A DNA stretch of 40,861 bases from DATKZS01 sp035527835 [NCBI: bacterium] (GTDB lineage Bacteria > RBG-13-61-14), in assembly GCA_035527835.1 (NCBI GenBank), contig DATKZS010000192.1, positions 1-40,861 on the forward strand, in the 5' to 3' direction. The position numbers were made by a program, and so were the translations under genes. The notes under the pieces are model-generated. The model had not been told where the DNA came from, made no database searches, and saw only the letters and a list, made by a program, of their open reading frames with translations. This document shows, piece by piece, positions 31,133 through 38,513 of the stretch; within the stretch, counting starts at the first letter, position 1, and every line of letters begins with the position of its first letter.

Positions 31133-31567
31133 TCAACGGGTGCGTCCCCGGTACTGGACCTTGACGGATTCGGTGCGGCAATCGAGGCATTTGCCGTAGA
31201 CCACGTTGGGCTTGAATTGCCCGCAGGACGAGCAGTATTGGCCGCGGGGCGCCGGGCCGTTGGCGGGCCTGGGCCCGGCCGGGAACTGCTTCCCCGCCTT
31301 GCCGCCTCGCTCCTTGTCCTGGCAGCGGTCGTGAAGTTCCATGACGGGCAGGGCCACGATCCTTTTGCAGCGGCGGCACTTGATTTCGAGGAACTCGGCG
31401 CTGAGCTTGCACAGCAGGTAGCCGCATTCACAGCGCAGGTCGGTCTCTTCCGGATAGTCGGCGGGATGGCCGCAATGGGTACAATAAATGGACTCGGGGA
31501 AGAGCCGGGCGCCGCATTCGCCGCAAAGATAGAACTTCATCTTGCCTTTTGACTCCGGTTTATCCAT
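31133..31567 (-). CDS. Multi-zinc-ribbon protein
   Basis: A 144-aa protein with three Cys4-type zinc-binding modules. YLCGECGARLFPESIYCTHC is at about 13-32. A Com-like pair (RCECGYLLC ... IKCRRC) is at about 45-70. QYCSSCGQ...GKCLDC is at about 112-131. A charged segment links the second and third modules. Such proteins often bind nucleic acid or act as structural adaptors; I cannot name a specific family. The start at 31567 (MDKPESKGKM) is chosen because a TTGACT-N17-CATAAT promoter lies 17 nt upstream; a longer frame back to 31681 reads through that promoter. No clear ribosome site is visible, so the short leader may be near-leaderless. Confidence 0.75.
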   Translation of the reverse strand: MDKPESKGKMKFYLCGECGARLFPESIYCTHCGHPADYPEETDLRCECGYLLCKLSAEFLEIKCRRCKRIVALPVMELHDRCQDKERGGKAGKQFPAGPRPANGPAPRGQYCSSCGQFKPNVVYGKCLDCRTESVKVQYRGRTR

Positions 31568-31583
31568 GATCCAATAGCCCGGA

Positions 31584-31612
31584 ATTATGCATGATTCCGG
31601 TTGAAAAGTCAA
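31584..31612 (-). promoter_or_regulatory. Promoter of the zinc-ribbon gene
   Basis: On the minus strand TTGACT (31607-31612), a 17-bp spacer and CATAAT (31584-31589), with a predicted leader of about ten nt. The spacer and -10 region contain the palindrome CCGGAAT-CATGCAT-ATTCCGG (31580-31600), a candidate operator overlapping the promoter. Confidence 0.6.
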
Positions 31613-31742
31613 CAAAAAAATACGGAAAGCGCAAGTCTCGGGCCGGAGCGGGCATAACGGACAAGAATTTGGCGGGGGCAAGAAATTTTCAGGGCGGTGG
31701 TGTTACGTCGTGAGTCAATGGTTATCTTTACATTCAAGGGAG

Positions 31743-31772
31743 TTCGCAATCATCCCCGCGGTTGGTTATGAT
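31743..31772 (+). promoter_or_regulatory. Promoter of the glutaredoxin-FTR operon
   Basis: TATGAT at 31767-31772 with a weak -35 TTCGCA at 31743-31748 (18-bp spacer). The leader is about 55 nt and ends with GAGGAGG. Confidence 0.4.
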
Positions 31773-31833
31773 TCGGTGAAGCCGGGGCTTGCCGAATGGG
31801 GACGAGTGGCGGGATTTAACCGAGGAGGCCAAG

Positions 31834-32097
31834 ATGGCGGATCAAACCAGGAAGGTGGAGTTTTTCGGTCTGAGCACGTGCGGTTGGTGCCGGAAGACCA
31901 AGGAGTGGCTGGACGAGCACCGGGTCCGGTACGACGTCTGCTACATGGACCAGATCAGCGGCGATGAGCGGGAAGCGGCCAAGGCCCGGCTCATGGAGTT
32001 CGTGCCGCGGATGAGTTTCCCGGTGTTGATTATTGACGACGGCAAGGAAGTGATCCAGGGCTACAAGCCGGAGCGGTTCGTGGAGTGCCTGGAATGA
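31834..32097 (+). CDS. Glutaredoxin-like thiol-redox protein
   Basis: An 87-aa thioredoxin-fold protein with the active-site C-x2-C motif STCGWCRKTKEWL near residue 14 and the cis-proline in MSFPVLIID near residue 64, as in glutaredoxin/NrdH proteins. The start at 31834 is set by GAGGAGG shortly upstream; an upstream ATG at 31789 lacks such a site. Its stop codon overlaps the ATG of the ferredoxin:thioredoxin reductase gene, so the two are coupled. This suggests the glutaredoxin-like protein is the direct thiol partner reduced by that enzyme, replacing thioredoxin. Confidence 0.88.
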   Translation: MADQTRKVEFFGLSTCGWCRKTKEWLDEHRVRYDVCYMDQISGDEREAAKARLMEFVPRMSFPVLIIDDGKEVIQGYKPERFVECLE

Positions 32098-32666
32098 GCG
32101 ATCCGGAGCTCACGGAAAAAGCCCGGGAATTGATGGAGCGCCTGGACCGGCAGGCCCGGCAAGGCGGGTATCACCTGAACCCGGACCGGGAGATGACCCT
32201 GATGCTCTGCGAGGGGCTGGTGACAAACCTCGAGCGTTACGGCTACATGGGCTGCCCCTGCCGCCTGATGGAAGGCGGCAAGTTCAAGGACCTCGACCTC
32301 ATCTGCCCGTGCGATTACCGCGACCCGGACCTGTTCGATTTCGGGACCTGCTATTGCGCGCTCTACGTGACGCGGGACGTGGTGGACGGAAAAAGGGAGA
32401 CCGGTTCCATCCCCGAGCGGAGGGGACCCGAGGAGGAGCGCAAGGCCGCGGCCAAAAAGCGGCGGGCGGACCCGGCGTCGGCGGGGGTCAAGGTCTGGCG
32501 CTGCAAGGTGTGCGGCTACCTGTGCGCCCGCGAGCACCCGCCGGAGGTCTGCCCGGTATGCTTTGCAATGCGCGACCGCTTCGAGCTCTTCCCGCTCACG
32601 GCCAAGGAGCCGCCCAAGCCGGCGCCGCCCAAGACCGCGGACGGAGGTGGAGGAGGGCCGGAGTGA
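32094..32666 (+). CDS. Ferredoxin:thioredoxin reductase catalytic subunit fused to rubredoxin-like domain
   Basis: A 190-aa protein. Residues about 1-100 match the FTR catalytic (beta) subunit: the six redox/cluster cysteines are present as CPC-x14-CPC-x12-CYC. The usual third pair is CHC; here Tyr replaces the His next to the [4Fe-4S] cluster. A charged linker (EERKAAAKKRRADPA) leads to a rubredoxin-like Cys4 module WRCKVCGYL...CPVC at about 137-162, which would hold one Fe. The C-terminus is Pro/Lys-rich. FTR passes electrons one at a time from ferredoxin to a disulfide; the fused rubredoxin module offers an in-built electron donor. Four-nt overlap with the glutaredoxin-like gene upstream. 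Confidence 0.88.
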   Translation: MSDPELTEKARELMERLDRQARQGGYHLNPDREMTLMLCEGLVTNLERYGYMGCPCRLMEGGKFKDLDLICPCDYRDPDLFDFGTCYCALYVTRDVVDGKRETGSIPERRGPEEERKAAAKKRRADPASAGVKVWRCKVCGYLCAREHPPEVCPVCFAMRDRFELFPLTAKEPPKPAPPKTADGGGGGPE

Positions 32667-32710
32667 GTCCCGGTCCGGATTGCGGATTCTCAAAATTTCT
32701 CAGAAGAATT

Positions 32711-32800
32711 TAGCCGCAGATGAACACAGATGAACGCAGATAATTCAAGAAATTATTTATTCATTTCTTATCTGCGTTAATCTGCGTTCATCTGCGGCTA
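32711..32800. repeat. Word-repeat hairpin, CAGATGAACG type
   Basis: The left arm 32711-32743 carries three 10-nt words (CAGATGAACA, CAGATGAACG, CAGATAA). The inverted right arm 32768-32800 matches it with two differences in 33 nt; the loop is A/T-rich. It lies between convergent genes (stops at 32666 and 32811). Confidence 0.8.
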
Positions 32801-32810
32801 AAAAATATCT

Positions 32811-33839
32811 CTACTCACCGAACGGCTCGATGATGACCTTCATCGAGTCCCCCGCCTCGGCGACCAGCACGAAGCCCTTCGTAGTTTCTTCGAGCGGCAA
32901 TCTATGGGTGATCATTTCCTGGACCGGGAACTTGCCGGCGGCCAGGAGCTCGATGGCAATGCTGATGTCGCGGGGGCTGCAGGCGTAGGAGGGCATCAGG
33001 GTGACGCCGTTTCTCCAGAACTTGTTGATGGGCACGGGCAGGTCCACGCCGGGCTCGGTGGTGGCGAAGCAGAGCACGGTGCCGCCGCGGTCAACCGCGT
33101 CGAGGGCCTGCTTGAAGGCGGGGAAGGCGCCGGTGCAGACGATGACCATGTCGGCGAGCCGGCCGTTGTTGTGCTGGCGCACGGCCGCGGCCACGTCTCC
33201 TTTTGCCGAGACCGCGGCGGTGGCGCCGAATCGCCGGGCCATGTCGAGTCGGAACTCGTTCACGTCGGTCAAGATGATGCGGGTTACGCCGGCGGCGCGG
33301 GCGAGTGCGAGGTGGAGCAGGCCGGAGAGGCCGGAGCCCAGGATGAGCACGGTCTGTCCGGGCCGGAGCCGGGCCAGGCGCTGTCCGCGCACCACGCAGG
33401 CCACCGGCTCGATGAACACCCCGTCCTCGTAGGTCATGCCGGGCGGCAGGACGAAGGTTCCGCGGTCCACGTTGATCCGGGGGATGCGGACGTACTCGGC
33501 GAAGCCTCCGGGGTCGAAGTTGGTGGTGTGCAGGGTCTCGCAGACGGTGTGGTTGCCGGCGAGGCAGTAATGGCAGGTGTTGCAGGGCACGTGGTGCGAC
33601 ACGAACACGCGGTCGCCGACGTGATAGCCCTTCACGTCTTTCCCGGCCTCGACAATGTCGCCGGCGATCTCGTGGCCGAGCACGCGGGGGGCCTGCTTCA
33701 GCCGGTACCACTCCAGCACGTCGGTCCCGCACACGCCCGACGCGCGAACCTTGACCAGGAGCTCGTCCGGCCCGATCCTCGGAGTCGGATACTCCTCCAA
33801 GCGGACGTCGTGATTGTTATAGTACATGGCAACGCGCAT
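32811..33839 (-). CDS. Zinc-dependent alcohol/sugar dehydrogenase (MDR family)
   Basis: A 342-aa medium-chain dehydrogenase/reductase. Catalytic zinc ligands are visible in ASGVCGTDVLEW (Cys) and LGHEIAGDIVEAG (His-Glu). The structural zinc lobe is PCNTCHYCLAGNHTVC (four Cys). The NAD-binding Rossmann motif is LILGSGLSGLLHLALA, and the Asp in ILTDVNEFRL favours NAD+ over NADP+. The overall pattern resembles sorbitol/threonine dehydrogenase-like proteins. It lies 67 nt downstream of the LsrF-like aldolase gene on the same strand, so it may oxidise or reduce that enzyme's substrate or product. Substrate unknown. Confidence 0.88.
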   Translation of the reverse strand: MRVAMYYNNHDVRLEEYPTPRIGPDELLVKVRASGVCGTDVLEWYRLKQAPRVLGHEIAGDIVEAGKDVKGYHVGDRVFVSHHVPCNTCHYCLAGNHTVCETLHTTNFDPGGFAEYVRIPRINVDRGTFVLPPGMTYEDGVFIEPVACVVRGQRLARLRPGQTVLILGSGLSGLLHLALARAAGVTRIILTDVNEFRLDMARRFGATAAVSAKGDVAAAVRQHNNGRLADMVIVCTGAFPAFKQALDAVDRGGTVLCFATTEPGVDLPVPINKFWRNGVTLMPSYACSPRDISIAIELLAAGKFPVQEMITHRLPLEETTKGFVLVAEAGDSMKVIIEPFGE

Positions 33840-33854
33840 TTAATCACCATTAAG

Positions 33855-33923
33855 AGTAGCTAGTAGCCAGGAGCATGTAGCCAGGGTCAAATTCCCTGGC
33901 TCCTGGCTACTTGCTACTTGCTA
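33855..33923. repeat. Word-repeat hairpin, AGTAGCCAGGAGC type
   Basis: The left arm 33855-33886 and the inverted right arm 33894-33923 share GTAGCCAGG, AGTAGC and CCAGGG words. The right arm runs into the 3' end of the LsrF-like gene, so that protein's final residues (VASSK) and stop codon are encoded by the repeat. It sits between two co-directional genes. Confidence 0.75.
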
Positions 33924-34731
33924 CTTTTTTCTTTTTACCGCCGGCCTTGCGCTCTTTTTTCAAGTCCTGGAACAACTGATAGGCCTTGTCCGGTTTGGCG
34001 TTTTCGTGGACCACGGCGCGGACCGCCCGGATCATGGCCACCGGGTCCTCGGACTGGAAGATGTTGCGGCCCATGTCCACGCCGACGGCGCCGTCCGAGA
34101 CCGCGGCGTAGGCCATCTCCAGGGCCTCTTTCTCCGGGAGCTTCTTGCCGCCGGCGATGACGATGGGCACGGGGCAGGTGTTGACGACCTTTTCAAAATC
34201 CTCGCAGTAATACGTCTTCACGATCCGCGCGCCCAGCTCCGCGCCGATGCGCGAGGCCAGCGACAGGTAGCGCGCGTCCCGGCCCATCTCCTTGCCCACC
34301 GCGGTCACGCAAATGACCGGGATGCCGTATTTCTCCGCCTGGTTGATCAGCTCCGAGATGCCCAGCAGCGTCTGCCGCTCGTAGGGCGCGCCCACGAAGA
34401 TCGAAACCGCGACCCCGACCGCATTCAACCGGATCGCCTCTTCGATCGAAAGCGTGATCCCTTCGTTGGACAGCTCCGTGAGCACGCTGGTCCCGCCCGA
34501 GGCCCGCAGCACGATCGGAATCCGCGTTCCCGTGTCAATGCCGGAGCGCAGCGCGCCCCGGTTGAGCATCAGGGTGTCGGCGTACGGCAGCAGGGGATTG
34601 ATCTGCCGGTCGAAGTCATCCAGCCCCGAGGTCGGTCCCAGGAAATACCCATGATCCACCGCCAGCATCAGCGTCCGGCCCGTCTCCGGCCGGATGATCG
34701 CCTTGATCCGATTCTCCATGCCCCAGTCCAT
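33907..34731 (-). CDS. LsrF-like class I aldolase/thiolase
   Basis: A 274-aa TIM-barrel protein closely resembling LsrF (3-hydroxy-5-phosphonooxypentane-2,4-dione thiolase). It has LAVDHGYFLGPTSG at the N-terminus, VLRASGGTSVL, AVGKEMGRDARY, the Schiff-base Lys in ARIVKTYYCED, PIVIAGGKKLPEKEALEM, and the phosphate-binding GVDMGRNIFQSEDPVAMI near the C-terminus. In enterobacteria LsrF degrades phosphorylated AI-2 within the lsr operon. No lsrK, lsrB or other lsr gene is here, so a DeoC/FBA-like aldol or thiolase reaction on another phospho-sugar is equally possible. ATG 34731 is preferred to GTG 34734 because AAGGAGG (34737-34743) is five nt upstream. The C-terminal KKKKVASSK tail is created by the adjoining repeat. 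Confidence 0.82.
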   Translation of the reverse strand: MDWGMENRIKAIIRPETGRTLMLAVDHGYFLGPTSGLDDFDRQINPLLPYADTLMLNRGALRSGIDTGTRIPIVLRASGGTSVLTELSNEGITLSIEEAIRLNAVGVAVSIFVGAPYERQTLLGISELINQAEKYGIPVICVTAVGKEMGRDARYLSLASRIGAELGARIVKTYYCEDFEKVVNTCPVPIVIAGGKKLPEKEALEMAYAAVSDGAVGVDMGRNIFQSEDPVAMIRAVRAVVHENAKPDKAYQLFQDLKKERKAGGKKKKVASSK

Positions 34732-34839
34732 CACAGCCTCCTTTGCAAAAGACGATATCTTTGTTAGAAAGGATAACAGGATTTACATGATAGCAAAAAA
34801 AACTTTGAATCATTAGACTATGGTTGTCATGGATGAGGA

Positions 34840-35580
34840 TCAAGGTTGACCACTAATGCGCTCAATCTGGGATCGCAGCTCTGTATTAAATCGTCTTGCC
34901 TCCGAACATCTACCGGCAATTCGGTCCCAACTCCGGGCGAATTCTTCCGCGACTTCGTTATATTTCTCAAGGACTTTCTTTCCATGTGAGACCAACCGCC
35001 GCGACCTGGGCTTGCCTTGAAGAATTCTTTCAGGATGATTGCGGCATTCGATGTTATCTTTTCTTCTCACGACGCCGTCATTAGGGAACAACCCGACCAA
35101 GACCCAGGTTTCGAGAGATTGGGAAGGTATGCAGATAATCGAATGCGGGGGCAGAGTCCTTTCCCCCATCCATCGCAAGGCCAGCTTTCGAAGCCGGTCG
35201 GTTGTGGCCTCAGGAGGCGGGCAAGGTTCTTCGCACGGCAAGGAGGGATCTGGAAAAGGATCCTCGAGATTGCCTCGGCTATAGGTTTCGCCGGCAACGT
35301 CCGCATCCAGCTGCACGATCAGCAGGTCATGATTCAGGAAAAGGGCGCTGTTATTAACGCGCCCTCCTCCTTCCTCGGCAGTATTCAAACACCATTTGCA
35401 TACGCCGGGCCACCCGAACCCGTATTCACTCGGGAGAGCCTGGAAAGCCTCGGAAATCTCCGGCTGGAGCGTTTGGGAGATGAAATCGCGGCCCCCCAGA
35501 ACGAGGGCTACAATGGCCTTCAACAAGATGAAGTCGGTGGTGCCTTCGACGACAAAGGCCACTCGTAACGGCTCAGACAT
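34840..35580 (-). CDS. TOPRIM-like (DUF4276/RloB-type) protein, partner of the AAA ATPase
   Basis: A 246-aa protein with motifs of TOPRIM-type nuclease/primase folds: VEGTTDFILLKAIV near the N-terminus (the E-G-x2-D of motif I), LIVQLDADVAG near residue 90 (DxD) and SQSLETWVL near residue 155. This is the pattern of small proteins encoded next to AAA ATPases in OLD-, RloAB- and PARIS-like defence pairs. Its start codon overlaps the end of the ATPase gene by eight nt, so it is translationally coupled and probably forms a complex with it. Nuclease or effector activity is inferred. The ATPase is upstream in the operon. Confidence 0.65.
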   Translation of the reverse strand: MSEPLRVAFVVEGTTDFILLKAIVALVLGGRDFISQTLQPEISEAFQALPSEYGFGWPGVCKWCLNTAEEGGGRVNNSALFLNHDLLIVQLDADVAGETYSRGNLEDPFPDPSLPCEEPCPPPEATTDRLRKLALRWMGERTLPPHSIICIPSQSLETWVLVGLFPNDGVVRRKDNIECRNHPERILQGKPRSRRLVSHGKKVLEKYNEVAEEFARSWDRIAGRCSEARRFNTELRSQIERISGQP

Positions 35581-36763
35581 TGGGCACTCCGCCGAGGTGG
35601 CCCTTTACCCATAACCGCGACAAGGTCCAGCCCTGCCTGGCCATTTGCTGGAGCTTTTTATCCAAGATAATTCGGCGGATAGTGGTGCGCCCTTTTTCGG
35701 TCCGAGATACGGTAAAGAGCCGGACCATTTCATCTTGGAGGGGCAAGCCGTCAAGAGCGAGCGGATTTTGAGTGGTCAAGAAAATTTGGCGGGGGTGGGG
35801 AGACTTAGCGTTCCAGAGGCAGATATGCTTGAGTAATTCGCGAGCCAGCCGGGGATTGAGAGCATGGTCCGCGTTATCCACGGCATAGATTGGAGGAGTC
35901 AAGGGATGTGCGGCCAGGACCGCATGAAAAAGGACATAAAGAGCTCCTTCACTGGCGTCGTATCCGCTAAGGACGTTGCGAGGGGATTTCATGAAGCGAT
36001 CCTCAAACCTGATCACACGCTGGGTGGAGGCAACCGAGGAAGAAAGAGGCATGGAGGCCGCGGGGGCCGTACCGTATGATTTGGCCCAATCAATGAGGGC
36101 AAGGGCTTGGCGTTTTACTTTACGACCCCAGTCGCTTCTTTTTTTCTTTGAGGTCAAAGCGTCGGAAACGGCGATGGCTAATTGACCTCCCACCAGACCG
36201 ATCGGCGCACGGGTCTGAGGATCAGGGACCAAGCCGCGCAAAGTCAGGGTATCAGGACAATAGATCGCGAACTCCTGAAGCTCGTTGAGGAAATTGTAGG
36301 CCGCCGGATATTTCGGAGCCAGTTCAGCCGCCCGCGCCGCAGCCAATCCCTCTGTTGGACTATACTTGTGTACATCGCGCGGCCCCCGCCCTACAATCTT
36401 CTTGCCCCCCTGCTGGAGGCTCTCGTTTTTATATTTCCATGCTGGCAATGGATCCTTGAGGGGATTATGCAGAGACACCGCATAGGATGCTTGGGAGTTC
36501 TGCGCTTCGAATGTAATTTGTTTTGGTTGTAATCCGCCTGAAAATGAACTTTTATAGAGGGCCGGAACTCCCGGTCGAACTCCGCGCCGAAGCAAAGCCT
36601 CATCATCCACCCGGCCTCTGGCCGCGGCGGAGAGTACACCGATTGCCTCGAGCAGGTTGCTCTTGCCGCTTCCATTGGCGCCGACCAAGACGTTGACGGC
36701 GCCAGGCTCAAATTCAAGGTCTTCGATCGATTTAAACCCACAAATGTAAAATTTTTCGATCAT
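35573..36763 (-). CDS. AAA (OLD/RecF-like) ATPase
   Basis: A 396-aa SMC/RecF-type ATPase. Walker A is GANGSGKSN at about residue 30 after FKSIEDLEF. The ABC-type signature SEGALYVL is near residue 290. The Walker B region reads IYAVDNADHALNPRLA: the catalytic Glu that normally follows the Asp is Asn, while the D-loop-like LNPRLA is intact. The C-terminus has a FLTTQNPLAL switch segment. This is the ATPase half of a two-gene module with a TOPRIM-like protein. GGAGG at 36771-36775, seven nt before ATG 36763, fixes the start; longer in-frame forms lack such a site. A defence function is inferred from gene pairing. Confidence 0.82.
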   Translation of the reverse strand: MIEKFYICGFKSIEDLEFEPGAVNVLVGANGSGKSNLLEAIGVLSAAARGRVDDEALLRRGVRPGVPALYKSSFSGGLQPKQITFEAQNSQASYAVSLHNPLKDPLPAWKYKNESLQQGGKKIVGRGPRDVHKYSPTEGLAAARAAELAPKYPAAYNFLNELQEFAIYCPDTLTLRGLVPDPQTRAPIGLVGGQLAIAVSDALTSKKKRSDWGRKVKRQALALIDWAKSYGTAPAASMPLSSSVASTQRVIRFEDRFMKSPRNVLSGYDASEGALYVLFHAVLAAHPLTPPIYAVDNADHALNPRLARELLKHICLWNAKSPHPRQIFLTTQNPLALDGLPLQDEMVRLFTVSRTEKGRTTIRRIILDKKLQQMARQGWTLSRLWVKGHLGGVPNV

Positions 36764-36837
36764 GGCCGCGCCTCCATGGCGGGAAATAAAGCGCCTCTGA
36801 TTATTATAAGCCCTCTGACGAACCAGTAAATTAACGC

Positions 36838-37065
36838 TCAAGTTTTAGGTCTGACTATCAAATACCCCTTCCCGATCAGCCAGTGGTGGAAATCATAGGT
36901 GGTGTAGAGGCAGTCCTGCTTGCAGATCGCGCGAACCGCCTCGTACTCCTCCGAGCCTTCCCGCTCACGCATCAGCCGCGCCTGGACCTCGCACATCACG
37001 TCCTTGCAGAACTCGCGGCGCTGATAGTCAATGAAACCGGGGATGGATGGAGCTTCCTGACCCAT
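36838..37065 (-). CDS. Small Cys-containing protein leading the ATPase operon
   Basis: A 75-aa protein of unrecognised family. It has Cys motifs FCKDVMC and ICKQDCLYTTYDFHHWL that could bind a metal, and an ending KGYLIVRPKT. It is 74 nt upstream of the ATPase on the same strand and probably transcribed with it. The start at 37065 is supported by GAGGAT (37071-37076) at five nt and by a consensus-like promoter just upstream. A regulatory or sensor role in the module is possible, but there is no direct evidence. Confidence 0.6.
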   Translation of the reverse strand: MGQEAPSIPGFIDYQRREFCKDVMCEVQARLMREREGSEEYEAVRAICKQDCLYTTYDFHHWLIGKGYLIVRPKT

Positions 37066-37084
37066 GATTGATCCTCGCACGCTT

Positions 37085-37113
37085 AACCTATAGAAGGGGG
37101 CCGGAATTGTCAA
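37085..37113 (-). promoter_or_regulatory. Promoter of the 75-aa / ATPase / TOPRIM-like operon
   Basis: On the minus strand TTGACA (37108-37113), a 17-bp spacer and TAGGTT (37085-37090), with a leader of about 13 nt containing GAGGAT. Confidence 0.6.
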
Positions 37114-37244
37114 GAACGGCATGGCCCACAACGCTTGCAATGGCAGAGCACGGTCTGCTAATATAGTAGTTGAAGGTGAATGGCGGTTTGATGCTAATTA
37201 GCTTCAAGTTGGCATAAAAGGCGCTTTTTGCAGAAAGGATTGAT

Positions 37245-38354
37245 ATGAAAAGTGACGTCAATCTTGACCGGTTGCCGCCGGAAGTTAAGAGGGTGCTGGC
37301 GCCGATCTACTCCCGGCAAAAAGCGGAACAATCTTATCTGGAAATAGACAAGGTCCATTGCGGGGACGCCAGATCATTACTGCCCTTGATCGAGCCGAAC
37401 AGCGTCGCCTTGAGCGTGTGGTCGCCTCCATATTTCGTCGGCAAGCAGTATGAATCCCATTTGAGCTTCGATCAATGGAAAGATCTGCTGCGAGCCGTGA
37501 TCATTCTCCATTTCCCCGTTGTCAAGCCCGGGGGATTCCTGGTCATCAATATAGCGGACATCCTTTGTTTCAAGGACCCGTCCATGCCCAAGATTCAAGC
37601 CGATGCCGTGAACCGCAAGCGTTCCCCGGTGACCCGCGCTGACGTTCTGCGGGCCATGAAGCAGCATCCCGGTTACAACCGATATCAGTTGGCCGAGCTT
37701 CTCGGTTGCAGCGAACAGACCATTGACCGGCGGCTCAACGGAAACAACATCCGGGGAGGCAAACATGAACCGCAAACCCGGGTGAAAATCGTCGGGGGCC
37801 TGGTGGAGGAATGGGCCCTGGCCGCGGGGTTTTATCCCTATGATAGAAGGATCTGGGTGAAGGACGCGGCGTGGGAGAACTCCCGCTGGGCCAGCCTGTC
37901 ATATCGCTCGGTTGATGAATTTGAGTACCTCTACTTTTTCTGGAAGCCGGGAATCACCAGTTTTGACCGGAGCCGCCTCACCGATGAGGAATGGACCCAA
38001 TAGGGATCGAGGGGGGTATGGAATTTTGCGTCGGTCCGATCAAACGATGACCACGAAGCCAAATTTCCGCTGGAACTGCCTAGCCGCGTCATTCGGCTGC
38101 TCACCGAACCCGGGGAGGTCGTTCTTGATTGTTTCCTCGGGAGCGGCACCACCGCGGTTGGGGCGATCCGGGAGAAGAGACATTATATCGGCCTTGAGAA
38201 GGAGAAGAAGTACGCCGAATTGGCGCGCCGAAACATTGCCGGGGTGCAAATGAAAAATATAATCCGAGTCACCAAGATACCATCTGGATCGCGGGACGCA
38301 ACGCTCCAAGCCGGGGAGAGGAATTCCGCGTCAGACTTTCTTTTGCGCGTTTGA
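37245..38354 (+). pseudogene. DNA methyltransferase interrupted by an in-frame amber codon
   Basis: Codons 1-252 encode the front half of a site-specific DNA methyltransferase: SPPY motif IV in WSPPYFVGKQY near residue 60, VVKPGGFLVINIADIL, and an inserted helix-turn-helix (YQLAELLGCSEQTIDRRLNG). A TAG at 38001-38003 stops it, but the same frame continues with GSRGVWNFASV, HEAKFPLELPSRVIRLL, DCFLGSGTTAVGAI (motif I, AdoMet binding) and YIGLEKEKKYAELARRNI to a TGA at 38352. Motif IV before motif I is the beta-class order. In relatives the interrupted position is normally Trp, so a TGG-to-TAG change is the simplest history. Either the gene is dead or the amber codon is read through. Ribosome site AAAGGA precedes the ATG. 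No restriction endonuclease is adjacent. Confidence 0.8.
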
Positions 38355-38513
38355 AAAGAAAAGCCGATTGGAGAGTCCAGATCATACCATTGCCACCCGA
38401 GGATTTTAGTTGGAGTGAATGAAAATACCGGTTCCGACTGAGTCCCTGAAAGATCCCCGCGAATCCCTGAAGGCCCTCGAAATGATGCTGTTCATTTCAT
38501 GAAAGGAGTAATT
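38355..38513. other. Short intergenic gap with a direct repeat
   Basis: GAGTCCCTGAA (38443-38453) recurs as GAATCCCTGAA about 21-24 nt later. A 26-codon ATG frame (38419-38499) with no ribosome site is probably chance. AAAGGAG at 38502-38508 belongs to the acyl-CoA synthetase. Confidence 0.4.

Noticed and set aside
37188-37218. Promoter for the methyltransferase (TTGATG ... CATAAA)
   Set aside because: The 19-bp spacer and poor -10 box make it unconvincing, although the gene must have a promoter nearby.
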